From Rhodovulum bhavnagarense (lineage in GTDB: Bacteria > Pseudomonadota > Alphaproteobacteria > Rhodobacterales > Rhodobacteraceae), in contig NZ_SLXU01000001.1 in NCBI RefSeq assembly GCF_004343505.1, forward strand, positions 434,001-498,000: a DNA stretch of 64,000 nt, given 5' to 3'. Position numbers and translations under genes: made by a program. Positions 8,553 through 16,536 of the stretch are shown here, one piece after another. Under the pieces are notes generated by a model. It made no database searches and was not told the DNA's origin. It saw nothing but the letters and a program-made list of their open reading frames with translations. Within the stretch, counting starts at the first letter, position 1. Every line of letters starts with the position of its first letter.

Positions 8553-9377
8553 ATGCTTCTGAGCGTTGAAAACGTATCGAAGGTCTTTGGCGGGAACGTG
8601 GCCGTGGATTCGGTCAGTTTCAGTATCGAAAAGCCTGCCTTTGTCGGGATCATCGGCCGTTCTGGCGCGGGCAAGTCGACCTTGTTGCGCATGGTCAACC
8701 GTCTGACCGATGCCAGTTCGGGCGCGATCCGTTTCGAGGGGCGCGATGTGCTGTCGCTTGGCGGAAGTGCCAAGCGCGCTTGGCAATCGGATTGCGCAAT
8801 GATCTTTCAGCAGTTCAACCTCGTGCCGCGGATGGACGTGGTGTCGAACGTGTTGCACGGCACGCTCAACCGGCATTCGGCTTTCGCGACCTTCTTCAAC
8901 CTCTATCCGACCGCCGACATTCACCGCGCCATCGATATCCTTGACCGGCTGGGCATTGCCGAACAGGCCGCGAAACGTGCCGAGGCCCTGTCTGGCGGCC
9001 AGCAACAGCGCGTCGCCATCGCCCGCGCGCTGATGCAGGATCCCAGGATCATCCTGGCCGACGAACCCATCGCCAGCCTCGACCCGATGAATGCGCAAGT
9101 GGTGATGGATGCACTGCGCCGTATCCACGAGGAAGACGGTCGTATGGTCGTTGCCAACCTGCACACGCTGGACACCGCGCGACGCTATTGCGACCGGGTA
9201 ATCGGGATGCGCGCGGGCCGGATCGTATTCGACGGCACGCCCGGACAACTGACCACCGGCGTGGCGCGTGACATCTACGGCGCCGACGCCTCGTTCAGCG
9301 AAAGCGCGACCTCTACCTCCATCGAGGCGCTGGATGCCAATGCCCGTGCAATGATGGAAGAGGCCGAGCTTCTCTGA
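8553..9377 (+). CDS. phnC: Phosphonate ABC transporter ATP-binding protein PhnC
   Basis: Encodes 274 residues of an ABC ATPase: Walker [10 protein letters not shown] (about residue 36), Q-loop MIFQQFNLV, signature [15 protein letters not shown] and Walker B IILADEP. It energises phosphonate uptake with PhnD and the PhnE proteins that follow. The first gene of the importer operon, with 63 bases to phnD. A GGGGG stretch serves as the ribosome site. The C terminus (about 20 residues, [17 protein letters not shown]) extends beyond the ATPase fold. Confidence 0.93.
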   Translation: MLLSVENVSKVFGGNVAVDSVSFSIEKPAFVGIIGRSGAGKSTLLRMVNRLTDASSGAIRFEGRDVLSLGGSAKRAWQSDCAMIFQQFNLVPRMDVVSNVLHGTLNRHSAFATFFNLYPTADIHRAIDILDRLGIAEQAAKRAEALSGGQQQRVAIARALMQDPRIILADEPIASLDPMNAQVVMDALRRIHEEDGRMVVANLHTLDTARRYCDRVIGMRAGRIVFDGTPGQLTTGVARDIYGADASFSESATSTSIEALDANARAMMEEAELL

Positions 9378-9440
9378 CCCGTCACGAGTTTTCCTGCCCT
9401 CGCGTCTGACCGGGGGCTCAATCCAACCGGAGAGTAGACG

Positions 9441-10343
9441 ATGAAAACCCTGCTTGCGGCCCTCGTGGCCACCACCGCCCTTGCCGCCCCGGCACTTGCC
9501 CAGGATATCAAGGAATTCCGTATCGGCATCCTGGGCGGCGAGAATGCCCAGGACCGCCTGAACTCGAACGAGTGCCTGCGCCAAAAGACCGAAGACCTGC
9601 TGGGCGTCGAGACCAAGCTGTTCGCTCCGGCCGATTACAACGGCGTGATCCAGGGCCTGTTGGGCGGCACCATCGACATGGCCTGGCTGGGTGCGTCGGG
9701 CTATGCCAAGACCTATCTCGAAGATCCCGAGGCGGTCGAGCCGGTGCTGGTCAAGGTCAATGTCGACGGTGGCTACGGCTATCACTCGATCGGTTTTGCC
9801 CGCAAGGATAGCGGCATCACCTCGCTGGCCGACATGAAGGGCAAGAAATTCGGCTTCGGCGATCCGAACTCGACAAGTGGCTACCTGATCCCGTCGATCG
9901 AGATCCCGCAAGCCACCGGCGCAAGCATGGAGTCGGGTGATTATTTCGGCGAGGTGGTTTTCACCGGCGGTCACGAACAGACCATCGTCGCGGTCAATAA
10001 CGGCGATGTGGATGCCGGCGTGACCTGGGCCGACGGTCTGGGCGCCTGGGAAGACGGTTATAATTCCGGCGCTTTGCGCAAGGCGGTTGATGCGGGTCTC
10101 GTCGACATGAACGACCTGGTCGAGATCTGGAAATCCAAGCCGATCCCCGAGGGCCCGATTGTGCTGCGCAAGGCGCTGCCCGAAGACGTGAAAGTAAAGA
10201 TGACCGCGCTGATGGCCTCGATGCCGTCGATGGATTACGACTGCTATTACGCGGTCGCGGCCGGTGACTCCAAGGGCTTCATGCCGATCGGCCACGACGC
10301 CTATACCTCGATCGTCGAGGCCCGCAAGGCCAAGTCGAATTAA
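9441..10343 (+). CDS. phnD: Phosphonate-binding periplasmic protein PhnD
   Basis: Encodes 300 residues. A Sec signal peptide (ATTALAAPALAQ) precedes a PhnD-type solute-binding fold: EFRIGILGGENAQDRL, DMAWLGASGYAK, the conserved GFGDPNSTSGYLIP phosphonate-binding loop and a late AVNNGDVDAGVTWADG. It delivers phosphonates such as 2-aminoethylphosphonate to the membrane transporter. GGAGAG lies before the start. A 12-bp GC hairpin follows the gene, as is common after binding-protein genes that need higher mRNA abundance. Confidence 0.94.
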   Translation: MKTLLAALVATTALAAPALAQDIKEFRIGILGGENAQDRLNSNECLRQKTEDLLGVETKLFAPADYNGVIQGLLGGTIDMAWLGASGYAKTYLEDPEAVEPVLVKVNVDGGYGYHSIGFARKDSGITSLADMKGKKFGFGDPNSTSGYLIPSIEIPQATGASMESGDYFGEVVFTGGHEQTIVAVNNGDVDAGVTWADGLGAWEDGYNSGALRKAVDAGLVDMNDLVEIWKSKPIPEGPIVLRKALPEDVKVKMTALMASMPSMDYDCYYAVAAGDSKGFMPIGHDAYTSIVEARKAKSN

Positions 10344-10359
10344 GGCGCCGATCTTTCGC

Positions 10360-10389
10360 ACGGGCCCGGGGCGCTACCCCCGGGCCCGT
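10360..10389 (+). terminator. Intra-operon hairpin after phnD
   Basis: A 12-bp stem (10360-10371 with 10378-10389, ACGGGCCCGGGG and its complement) with loop cgctac and no T-tract. More likely a 3' stabiliser of the phnCD message or partial attenuator than a full terminator, because phnE follows on the same strand at 10415. Confidence 0.5.
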
Positions 10390-10414
10390 CGCGCATATCC
10401 AGGGGATATCCCAG

Positions 10415-11290
10415 ATGGCAGATACCGTGACCCAGGGTGCGCCCGGCGCCCTTGACATGCGTGAACACTACATGGCGCTGACGCGTCGCCGCCGCCTCTA
10501 TTCCGGGGTGATGCTGATCGTGTTCGTGGCGTTGATGGCCTCGGGCTTCGTGGTAGCCAACGATCGCAATGCCGGCGGGTTCTGGGATGGCATCCACAAT
10601 ATTTTCGCCTTCCCTGCGATGGTGATCGCCGAGACGAGCGGGAAATTGATGCTCTTGCCTGCCCACCTGGCGCATTTCTTTCCCTCCCTGGTCGAGACGA
10701 TCAACATCGCGGCCGTTTCCACGCTGGTGGGCGGGGGGCTTGGGATGATCCTGTCGCTTTTGTCGACGCGCGGCCTGGCCCGGTTCCCGCTCCTCATCCC
10801 GTTATTCCGCCGGATCATGGATATCATGCGCGCGGTGCCCGAGATCGTGATCGCGCTGGTCCTGATCTTTATCCTGGGCGGTGGCCCGGTGCCCGCGATG
10901 ATCGCCATCGCGTTCCACACCGGCGGCGCTCTGGGCAAGCTGTTTTCCGAGGTCAACGAAAACGCGGACACGAAGCCGCTGGACGGGCTTGAATCGGTTG
11001 GCGCCACCTGGATGCAGAGGATGTATCTCGGCGTGATGCCGCAGGTCGCCCCCAATTACCTCAGCTACGCGCTCCTGCGCTTCGAGGTCAACATCCGCGC
11101 CTCGGCGATCCTGGGCTTTGTCGGCGCGGGCGGCATCGGCTACGAGTTGAAGAATGCCATGTCCTGGGGGCAGGGGAAATTCGACGAGGCTGCCGCAATT
11201 TTCTTGCTGCTCTTTGGCGCGATCGTCTTTTTCGACCAGGTATCCAGCCATTTCCGTAACCGCCTGACGCAGGGGAGGCCCGTGTCGTGA
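10415..11290 (+). CDS. phnE: Phosphonate ABC transporter permease PhnE (first copy)
   Basis: Encodes 291 residues with about six transmembrane segments. The binding-protein-dependent permease domain is evident from LVETINIAAVSTLVGGGLG and the coupling region, with the terminal GFVGAGGIGYELKNAM loop typical of PhnE. It forms a channel with the second PhnE. GGGGAT precedes the start. Its TGA shares bases with the GTG start of the next permease (GTGA), giving coupled translation. Confidence 0.92.
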   Translation: MADTVTQGAPGALDMREHYMALTRRRRLYSGVMLIVFVALMASGFVVANDRNAGGFWDGIHNIFAFPAMVIAETSGKLMLLPAHLAHFFPSLVETINIAAVSTLVGGGLGMILSLLSTRGLARFPLLIPLFRRIMDIMRAVPEIVIALVLIFILGGGPVPAMIAIAFHTGGALGKLFSEVNENADTKPLDGLESVGATWMQRMYLGVMPQVAPNYLSYALLRFEVNIRASAILGFVGAGGIGYELKNAMSWGQGKFDEAAAIFLLLFGAIVFFDQVSSHFRNRLTQGRPVS

Positions 11291-12600
11291 CTCAAACCGC
11301 TGCCCTCAAGATACAGGCTGCGGGGCTGATCTCGCGCAAGCGCATGCTCGCCATTGCCCTGCCTGTCGCGATCCTTGCCTATCTCGCCTATATCGCGGTC
11401 GCCTTCGATGTCCCCGGTCTTGCCGAACGGGCCCGCCTCGACAATGCCCGCACCCTGGTCGCCGACAGCTACAGCTATAAGACCCATGTCAGCCGCGACA
11501 ACCGCTCGGGCGAGGTCACCGTCGCCATCGAGGGCGAGCGCAAGGGGACCTACGCTCCCGATGCGCCGCCCGCCTGGGTATCGCGCGAGGGCGACATGAC
11601 CGTTATCGACCTTGGCCACGGCCATGTCGTGACCTATACGCCCGACGGTCTGACCTATGCCGTGCCCGGATACGGGCTGATCGAGGCCACGATCAGCCGT
11701 GCGCGTGGCGTTCAGGCCAACCTGGGCGACGATCTGCCCGACTGGATCAGCCTGTCGAAAAACCGTTTGGCCATCACGACGGATGCCGGCCGCGTCAGCC
11801 TCACCCGGAACCGGACCGAGGTGTTCCGCTACTTCATGGGATGGGAACTTTTCTTTTTCACCCTCGACAGCCCTTACCACGGGCATTCCCTTGCCGAGAT
11901 CGCCTTCGGCCAGCGCCTCGATCCCGACCGTGACAACCTCGTGGGCGCCTGGCAGGACTTCTGGGCCAACCCGATGTGGCGTCATGCCGAGGTCGCCTGG
12001 GCAATCTTCGAGACGATCCTGATGGCCTTCCTTGGCACGATGGGCGCGGCCCTTGTGGCCTTGCCGATGGCCTTCCTCGCGGCCCGGAACTTCACGCCGA
12101 TCGGCACGCTGCGCTTTGGCATACGCCGGATTTTCGATTTCCTGCGCGGGGTGGACGGGCTGATCTGGACGATCGTGCTGTCGCGCGCTTTCGGCCCCGG
12201 CCCGATGACCGGCGCGCTGGCGATCCTGACCACCGATACCGGGAGCTTCGGCAAGATGTTTTCCGAGGCACTGGAAAACGTCGACGGCAAACAGATCGAG
12301 GGCGTGCAATCCACCGGCGCGCCGGTGCTCAGCCGGTACCGGTTCGGTGTGATCCCGCAGATCACGCCGGTGCTGTTGTCCCAGGTTCTTTATTACCTGG
12401 AATCGAACACACGCAGCGCCACGATCATCGGTGCGATCACCGGGGGCGGGATCGGCCTGCTTCTGACCCAGGCCATCATCACCCAGAAAGATTGGGAAGA
12501 AGTGACCTATTACGTCGTTCTGATCCTGCTGATGGTCATGCTGATGGACTGGCTTTCGGGCCTGTTGCGCCGCCAACTGATCCGCGGCGGCAGGAGCTGA
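11287..12600 (+). CDS. phnE: Phosphonate ABC transporter permease PhnE (second, long copy)
   Basis: Encodes 437 residues, far longer than the first PhnE. A first transmembrane segment (MLAIALPVAILAYLAYIAVAF) is followed by a hydrophilic, probably periplasmic region of roughly 150-190 residues and then the permease domain (EVAWAIFETILMAFLGTMG...), with GAITGGGIGLLL near the end. The start is GTG overlapping the upstream stop. Long second permeases are known in alphaproteobacterial phnE pairs; the role of the inserted domain is not known to me. Confidence 0.9.
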   Translation: MTQTAALKIQAAGLISRKRMLAIALPVAILAYLAYIAVAFDVPGLAERARLDNARTLVADSYSYKTHVSRDNRSGEVTVAIEGERKGTYAPDAPPAWVSREGDMTVIDLGHGHVVTYTPDGLTYAVPGYGLIEATISRARGVQANLGDDLPDWISLSKNRLAITTDAGRVSLTRNRTEVFRYFMGWELFFFTLDSPYHGHSLAEIAFGQRLDPDRDNLVGAWQDFWANPMWRHAEVAWAIFETILMAFLGTMGAALVALPMAFLAARNFTPIGTLRFGIRRIFDFLRGVDGLIWTIVLSRAFGPGPMTGALAILTTDTGSFGKMFSEALENVDGKQIEGVQSTGAPVLSRYRFGVIPQITPVLLSQVLYYLESNTRSATIIGAITGGGIGLLLTQAIITQKDWEEVTYYVVLILLMVMLMDWLSGLLRRQLIRGGRS

Positions 12601-12610
12601 CGCCGTGCCC

Positions 12611-12640
12611 TTCTTCTTGGTGAAAATACCCCCGCCGGAG
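12611..12640 (+). repeat. Dispersed TTCTTCTTGG repeat, copy 1
   Basis: TTCTTCTTGGTGAAAATACC (12611-12630) is followed by CCCGCCGGAG. The 20-base core is identical to 25499-25518 and closely matches minus-strand copies at 19573-19592 and 32595-32614. It lies between phnE and the hexapeptide gene; its GGAG could serve the 14-codon leader frame at 12643-12687. Confidence 0.8.
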
Positions 12641-12674
12641 GCATGAAATCCTTGTCGCAACGAAAGCCGTCCCA

Positions 12675-13292
12675 ATGCCCAGACTGAACGCCGACACCCC
12701 GGTTCTGCATCCCGACTGCACGGTCTCGAATTGCCGGTTCGGTCGCTATGTCGAGATCGGCCAGGGATCGCGCCTGCTCAATTCCGAGATCGGCGACTAT
12801 TCCTATTGCGACCGCTATGCCGACATTGCCAATACCACGGTCGGCAAGTTCGCCAATATCGCCAGCTTTGCCCGGATCGGGCCCACCGATCACCCGATGC
12901 AGCGCGCCAGCCTGCACCACTTCCTGTATCGTTCGGCCGACTACTGGGATGATGCCGAGGACGATAGCGCCTTTTTCGCCCATCGCGCCGGCCGCCGCGC
13001 CCATATCGGGCATGACACATGGATCGGGCATGGCGCGGTGATCCGGCCCGAGGTGTGCGTGGGCGACGGGGCGGTCGTGGCCGCGGGCGCGGTGGTCACC
13101 CGCGACGTGCCGCCTTACATGATCGTGGCCGGTATGCCGGCCCGGCCCCTGCGAGAGCGCTTTCCCGCGCCGGTGGCAGAGCGTCTGATCACGCTGGCAT
13201 GGTGGAACTGGGACCATGCCCGCCTGCGCGCCGCGCTTGCAGATTTCCGAAGCCTCGATATCGAGGCCTTTCTTGAAAAGCACGACGGTTGA
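12675..13292 (+). CDS. Phosphonate-metabolism hexapeptide-repeat acyltransferase
   Basis: Encodes 205 residues of a left-handed beta-helix transferase. Hexapeptide turns run from [13 protein letters not shown] to [14 protein letters not shown], then a loop ending DDSAFFAHR, then [13 protein letters not shown] and [17 protein letters not shown]. This is the family seen beside C-P lyase genes (the xenobiotic/chloramphenicol acetyltransferase-like group); it probably acetylates an aminophosphonate or related amine, doing the job of PhnO, which is absent here. No ribosome site precedes 12675; an overlapping 14-codon frame with a good one (GGAGG before ATG 12643) may couple translation. Confidence 0.82.
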   Translation: MPRLNADTPVLHPDCTVSNCRFGRYVEIGQGSRLLNSEIGDYSYCDRYADIANTTVGKFANIASFARIGPTDHPMQRASLHHFLYRSADYWDDAEDDSAFFAHRAGRRAHIGHDTWIGHGAVIRPEVCVGDGAVVAAGAVVTRDVPPYMIVAGMPARPLRERFPAPVAERLITLAWWNWDHARLRAALADFRSLDIEAFLEKHDG

Positions 13293-13423
13293 CGCAATAG
13301 GCGCGCCGCAGTCAAGCGATCCGCGGGATGATGAACAACGTCAAGTGCTCGCGGTGCCGGGTGTGCGGCATGTGGGGGCCGAACTACCCCTCGCGCAGGG
13401 TCACGGCGCCAGGTCGACCTGCA

Positions 13424-14605
13424 TCATTCCGCGGCCATGTCCAGGCTGTGGATGCGATGGGCGAAACGATGCGCGGCCTCGCCGGCTAGATAGGTCAGCC
13501 GCCCGCCCGATATCGTCATCTCGACCGCACGGGTTTCGGCGTTGACCACGCAAAGATCGGCCCGGCGTCCGAGATCAAGCCGCCCCCTATCGGGCAGGCG
13601 CAGGATTTCCGCCGGTTTCTCGGAGATCATCGCCCAGGCCCGCGGCAGCGAGGCCAGCCCGAGATCAACAAGCGTCCAGGCGGCATGGGGCAGGGCGGGA
13701 TAATAATAATCCGACACCAGCGCATCGCAAAGGCCCTGCGCGATCAGGTCCGCCGCGCAGGCATTGCCCGCTTGCGATCCGCCGCGCAACACGTTGGGCG
13801 CCCCCAGCAGCACGGGGTCGTTCATCGCCTTGGCCGCCGCCGCCGCCCGGCGTGTGGTCGGGAATTCCGCTATCCGCGCACCGATCATCGAGAACCGCTC
13901 GCGGGTCTCGCCATCGGGGTCGTCATGACTGCCATACAACACGCCCATTTCGTCGAACGCATCGGCGAGCCGGCACAGGTGGCGGGGGACTTCCGGGGCG
14001 CGGGCCTGCGCCTCGGCCACTTGCGCGAGGTAGTCTTCGGGGCTACGCCCGGCCTGCCGGGCCCAATGATGCAGCAGGTCGGGGCGGGTGCGGGCAAGTT
14101 CTGCAACCTCGTCGAGATGATTGTTGAACACGACATAGCCGATCGCGTGCCGGCGTACCGCGTCAAGCAGCCGGGCACCGGACTCGACCATGTGGGTTTC
14201 ACAGCGGATTTGCAGGCGCAGGTCGGTTAGCATTCGGGGACGGTAATCGTCGAGTGCGGCCATGACCGCTTCGGCATGATCGGGGCCGCGATGTCCGCCC
14301 TCCCATGACCAACCTTGGGCCAGCCATGCGGTGGTCACGCCGTTGGCCGCGGCTTCGCGGTCGGTGGCGGCCAGGCCGACGGCCAGGTCGAAAAGGGCGC
14401 CCGGTCGCGGCGAGACGTGCCGTTCGAACGCATCGCCATGCAGGTCGACGATACCAGGCAATATCAGATAGCCCGACAGGTCCACCTCGGGCAATGGGCC
14501 CTTGGTGATGCGTCCCTCGGCAACGGAAAGCGAGCGGCGCTGCATCTCGCCGTCACGAAGGATTTGTGCGCCCGTAAAGCGCAGGGGCTGCAAGAGCTGG
14601 GGCAT
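13424..14605 (-). CDS. PhnM-like amidohydrolase (second PhnM paralogue)
   Basis: Encodes 393 residues of the amidohydrolase family close to alpha-D-ribose 1-methylphosphonate 5-triphosphate diphosphatase. Metal and active-site segments match PhnM: LPGIVDLHGDAFERH, IRCETHMVE, LYGSHDDPDG, IAEFPTTRRAA and GAPNVLRGGSQAGN. It lies downstream of phnF on the same strand, outside the C-P lyase operon, whereas a canonical phnM is at 21576. Either a redundant copy or one with a different substrate. The metal-site histidines and aspartates appear intact, so it should be active. Confidence 0.82.
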   Translation of the reverse strand: MPQLLQPLRFTGAQILRDGEMQRRSLSVAEGRITKGPLPEVDLSGYLILPGIVDLHGDAFERHVSPRPGALFDLAVGLAATDREAAANGVTTAWLAQGWSWEGGHRGPDHAEAVMAALDDYRPRMLTDLRLQIRCETHMVESGARLLDAVRRHAIGYVVFNNHLDEVAELARTRPDLLHHWARQAGRSPEDYLAQVAEAQARAPEVPRHLCRLADAFDEMGVLYGSHDDPDGETRERFSMIGARIAEFPTTRRAAAAAKAMNDPVLLGAPNVLRGGSQAGNACAADLIAQGLCDALVSDYYYPALPHAAWTLVDLGLASLPRAWAMISEKPAEILRLPDRGRLDLGRRADLCVVNAETRAVEMTISGGRLTYLAGEAAHRFAHRIHSLDMAAE

Positions 14606-14633
14606 TCACGCTGCTCGGAAGTTGATTTTCATT

Positions 14634-14693
14634 GTGGATAACGCGACTCTGTATCGCCGATGTGACACCAGGTCCGGTGTCGCGACTATCCAC
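14634..14693. repeat. Nested inverted repeat between phnF and the PhnM-like gene
   Basis: Outer arms GTGGATAACGCGAC (14634-14647) and GTCGCGACTATCCAC (14679-14693) pair with one bulge; inside lies a second hairpin GACACC-N6-GGTGTC (14664-14681) that competes with the outer arm. The left arm contains TGTGGATAA (14633-14641), a DnaA-box match. Probably a processing or attenuation hairpin in the phnF message. Confidence 0.5.
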
Positions 14694-15404
14694 TCAGTCC
14701 GGCGTCACGACCAGGCTGACGCGATCGCCTGCAAACCAGGTGTGACCATATTCGACGGGCCGGCCTTCGGGGTCGATGTTGATGCTGACGGCGCGCAGGA
14801 TCGGGGCGCCTTCGCGCAGGGCGAGGTGCAGCGCTTGCGTCGGGGTGGCGTGTTTCGCCGTCAGCCGGGTCGAGGCGCGGGTATAATCGGCAATACCGAA
14901 GCGAGCCAGCGCGGCGGTCACCGAGCGGGTTTCGGAAAGCGCCTGGGGGAGGCCGGCAAAGCGGTCGGCGGGGAACACGCTTCGGAAAAGGGCCAGCGGT
15001 GCGCCATCGGCCAGCGAAACGCCCTCGTAGACATGGACGGCTTTTCCGGGAGAAAGGGCGAGAGCCTCTGACTCGCGCGCGTCGGCACTGCGCGTTTGTA
15101 TGGAAAGTATATTTTTATCAGGCGCCTGTCCGGCGGCTTTGAGGTTTTGGTGAAACCGGACGCGTCGCCCTAGCGGATAGTCGGTGGGCCGAGCGGCAAC
15201 GAACGCGCCCGCCCCCCGGCGCGCATGTACCAGCCCGGCCTCGGCCAAGTCTGCCAAGGCTCGGCGTACCGTGTGCCGGTTAACCCCGTAACGGCGGGAA
15301 AACTCCGCCTCGGTCGGCAGCTTGTCCCCGTGGCGGTAACGTCCGGCGGCGATATCGGCGCGCAGGTCATTGGCGATCGAGATCCAGAGGGCGGTGCGTC
15401 CCAT
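14694..15404 (-). CDS. phnF: GntR-family phosphonate regulator PhnF
   Basis: Encodes 236 residues: an N-terminal GntR winged helix (DIAAGRYRHGDKLPTEAEFSRRYGVNRHTVRRAL) and a C-terminal UTRA/HutC ligand domain (from about residue 85, ending VEYGHTWFAGDRVSLVV). The placement beside phnG, divergently transcribed, is the standard arrangement for PhnF, a repressor of C-P lyase genes. A palindromic site in the shared promoter region (15462-15489) is the likely operator. No strong ribosome site is visible. Confidence 0.9.
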   Translation of the reverse strand: MGRTALWISIANDLRADIAAGRYRHGDKLPTEAEFSRRYGVNRHTVRRALADLAEAGLVHARRGAGAFVAARPTDYPLGRRVRFHQNLKAAGQAPDKNILSIQTRSADARESEALALSPGKAVHVYEGVSLADGAPLALFRSVFPADRFAGLPQALSETRSVTAALARFGIADYTRASTRLTAKHATPTQALHLALREGAPILRAVSINIDPEGRPVEYGHTWFAGDRVSLVVTPD

Positions 15405-15461
15405 GTCATCAAATCTTCACGAGGGTCGGGCTTGTGCGACTCGCGGGCCGGGCGTATGGAT

Positions 15462-15489
15462 TTGTCTAGTTGTATATAAATCTGGACAA
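15462..15489. promoter_or_regulatory. Probable PhnF operator overlapping divergent promoters
   Basis: Arms TTGTCTAG (15462-15469) and CTGGACAA (15482-15489) form an inverted repeat with one mismatch around a 12-base AT-rich centre holding TATATAAA, a plausible -10 for phnG. The placement between phnF and phnG and the form (half-site containing GTCTAG) fit a GntR/HutC operator. Inferred, not shown. Confidence 0.6.
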
Positions 15490-15504
15490 ATCGGCAAGGT
15501 GTCT

Positions 15505-15954
15505 ATGATGGAACTCGACACGCGGCAGGGCTGGATGGGCCTTCTGGCCCGGGCCCCGGCGGATCGGCTGGAAAGCCTGTGGATAAATCTGGGTATGGAC
15601 TTGCCGGACTTCGCGTGGTTGCGGGCGCCGGAAACCGGCGGTGTGATGGTGCGCGGGCGCATGGGGGGCACCGGGGCGCCCTTCAACCTGGGCGAAATGA
15701 CTGTCACCCGATGCGCGATCCGCCTGGAGCCGGGCAATGTCATCGGCCACGCCTATGTGCAGGGGCGCGACAAGTCCAAGGCGCGGCTGGCCGCAGTGAT
15801 AGATGCGCTGATGCAGACATCCAGCGGGCCCGACCTGCGCGCGCGCCTGCTGGTGCCGCTGGCCCAAGAGATGGCCGCCCGCGCCCAGGGCCGCGCCGAG
15901 CGGGCCGAGGCGACCAAGGTTACCTTTTTCACCATGGTTCGCGGAGAGGATTGA
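15505..15954 (+). CDS. phnG: C-P lyase subunit PhnG
   Basis: Encodes 149 residues, the normal PhnG length. With PhnH, PhnI and PhnJ it makes the C-P lyase core complex; PhnI, helped by G, H and L, attaches the phosphonate to the ribose of ATP. Family features include the N-terminal RQGWMGLLARAP and TVTRCAIRLEPGNVIGHAYVQGRDKSKA. Two adjacent ATG codons (15505, 15508) are possible starts, with AAGG upstream at 15496-15499. First gene of a long operon. Confidence 0.93.
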   Translation: MMELDTRQGWMGLLARAPADRLESLWINLGMDLPDFAWLRAPETGGVMVRGRMGGTGAPFNLGEMTVTRCAIRLEPGNVIGHAYVQGRDKSKARLAAVIDALMQTSSGPDLRARLLVPLAQEMAARAQGRAERAEATKVTFFTMVRGED

Positions 15955-15957
15955 GGT

Positions 15958-16536
15958 ATGGACGACGTAACGAACCAGGCCTTGGCAGGCGGCTTTCAGG
16001 ATGCCCCGTGCGAGGCTGCGCGCGCCTTTCGTGCAATTCTCGACGCCATGGCCCGGCCGGGGCGTATTCACCCGGTGACGGGGGTGCGTCCGCCCGCGCC
16101 GTTATCGGTGGCGGCAGGAACGGTTTTGCTGGTGCTGGCCGACGGCACCACGCCGGTTCACCTGGCGGGTGCGTGCGATACGCCACAGCTTCGCCAGTGG
16201 TTGACCTTCCACACCGGCGCACCGATCGTGCGCCGAGAAGAGGCCGCCTTTGCGGTGGGCCGATGGGCGGAACTGATGCCGCTTGAGAGCTACCGCATTG
16301 GCGTGCCGGATTATCCCGACCGTTCCGCCACGCTGATCGTGGAACTCGATGCGCTGGCCGATACCGGTGCCCGGCTGACTGGCCCCGGCATCAGGACCGA
16401 GCACCGCCTCGACCTGCCCGAGACATCCGCATTGCGTGCCAATGCCGCCCTGTTCCCGCTGGGGGTTGATTTCATCTTTACCGCCGGGGGCCGACTTGCC
16501 GCGCTTCCCCGCACCACATGCGTGGAGGATGCCTGA
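15958..16536 (+). CDS. phnH: C-P lyase subunit PhnH
   Basis: Encodes 192 residues of the PhnH family, a PLP-transferase-like fold without cofactor that is part of the PhnGHIJ core. The sequence shows GFQDAPCEAARAFRAILDAMARPG, LRQWLTFHTGAPIV and LFPLGVDFIFTAGGRLAALPRTT, all typical. It begins three bases after phnG ends and shares one base with phnI in a TGATG overlap. Confidence 0.92.
   Translation: MDDVTNQALAGGFQDAPCEAARAFRAILDAMARPGRIHPVTGVRPPAPLSVAAGTVLLVLADGTTPVHLAGACDTPQLRQWLTFHTGAPIVRREEAAFAVGRWAELMPLESYRIGVPDYPDRSATLIVELDALADTGARLTGPGIRTEHRLDLPETSALRANAALFPLGVDFIFTAGGRLAALPRTTCVEDA

Noticed and set aside
8496-10361. 621-codon open frame antisense to phnC-phnD
   Set aside because: Antisense shadow of two canonical genes; no recognisable domain.
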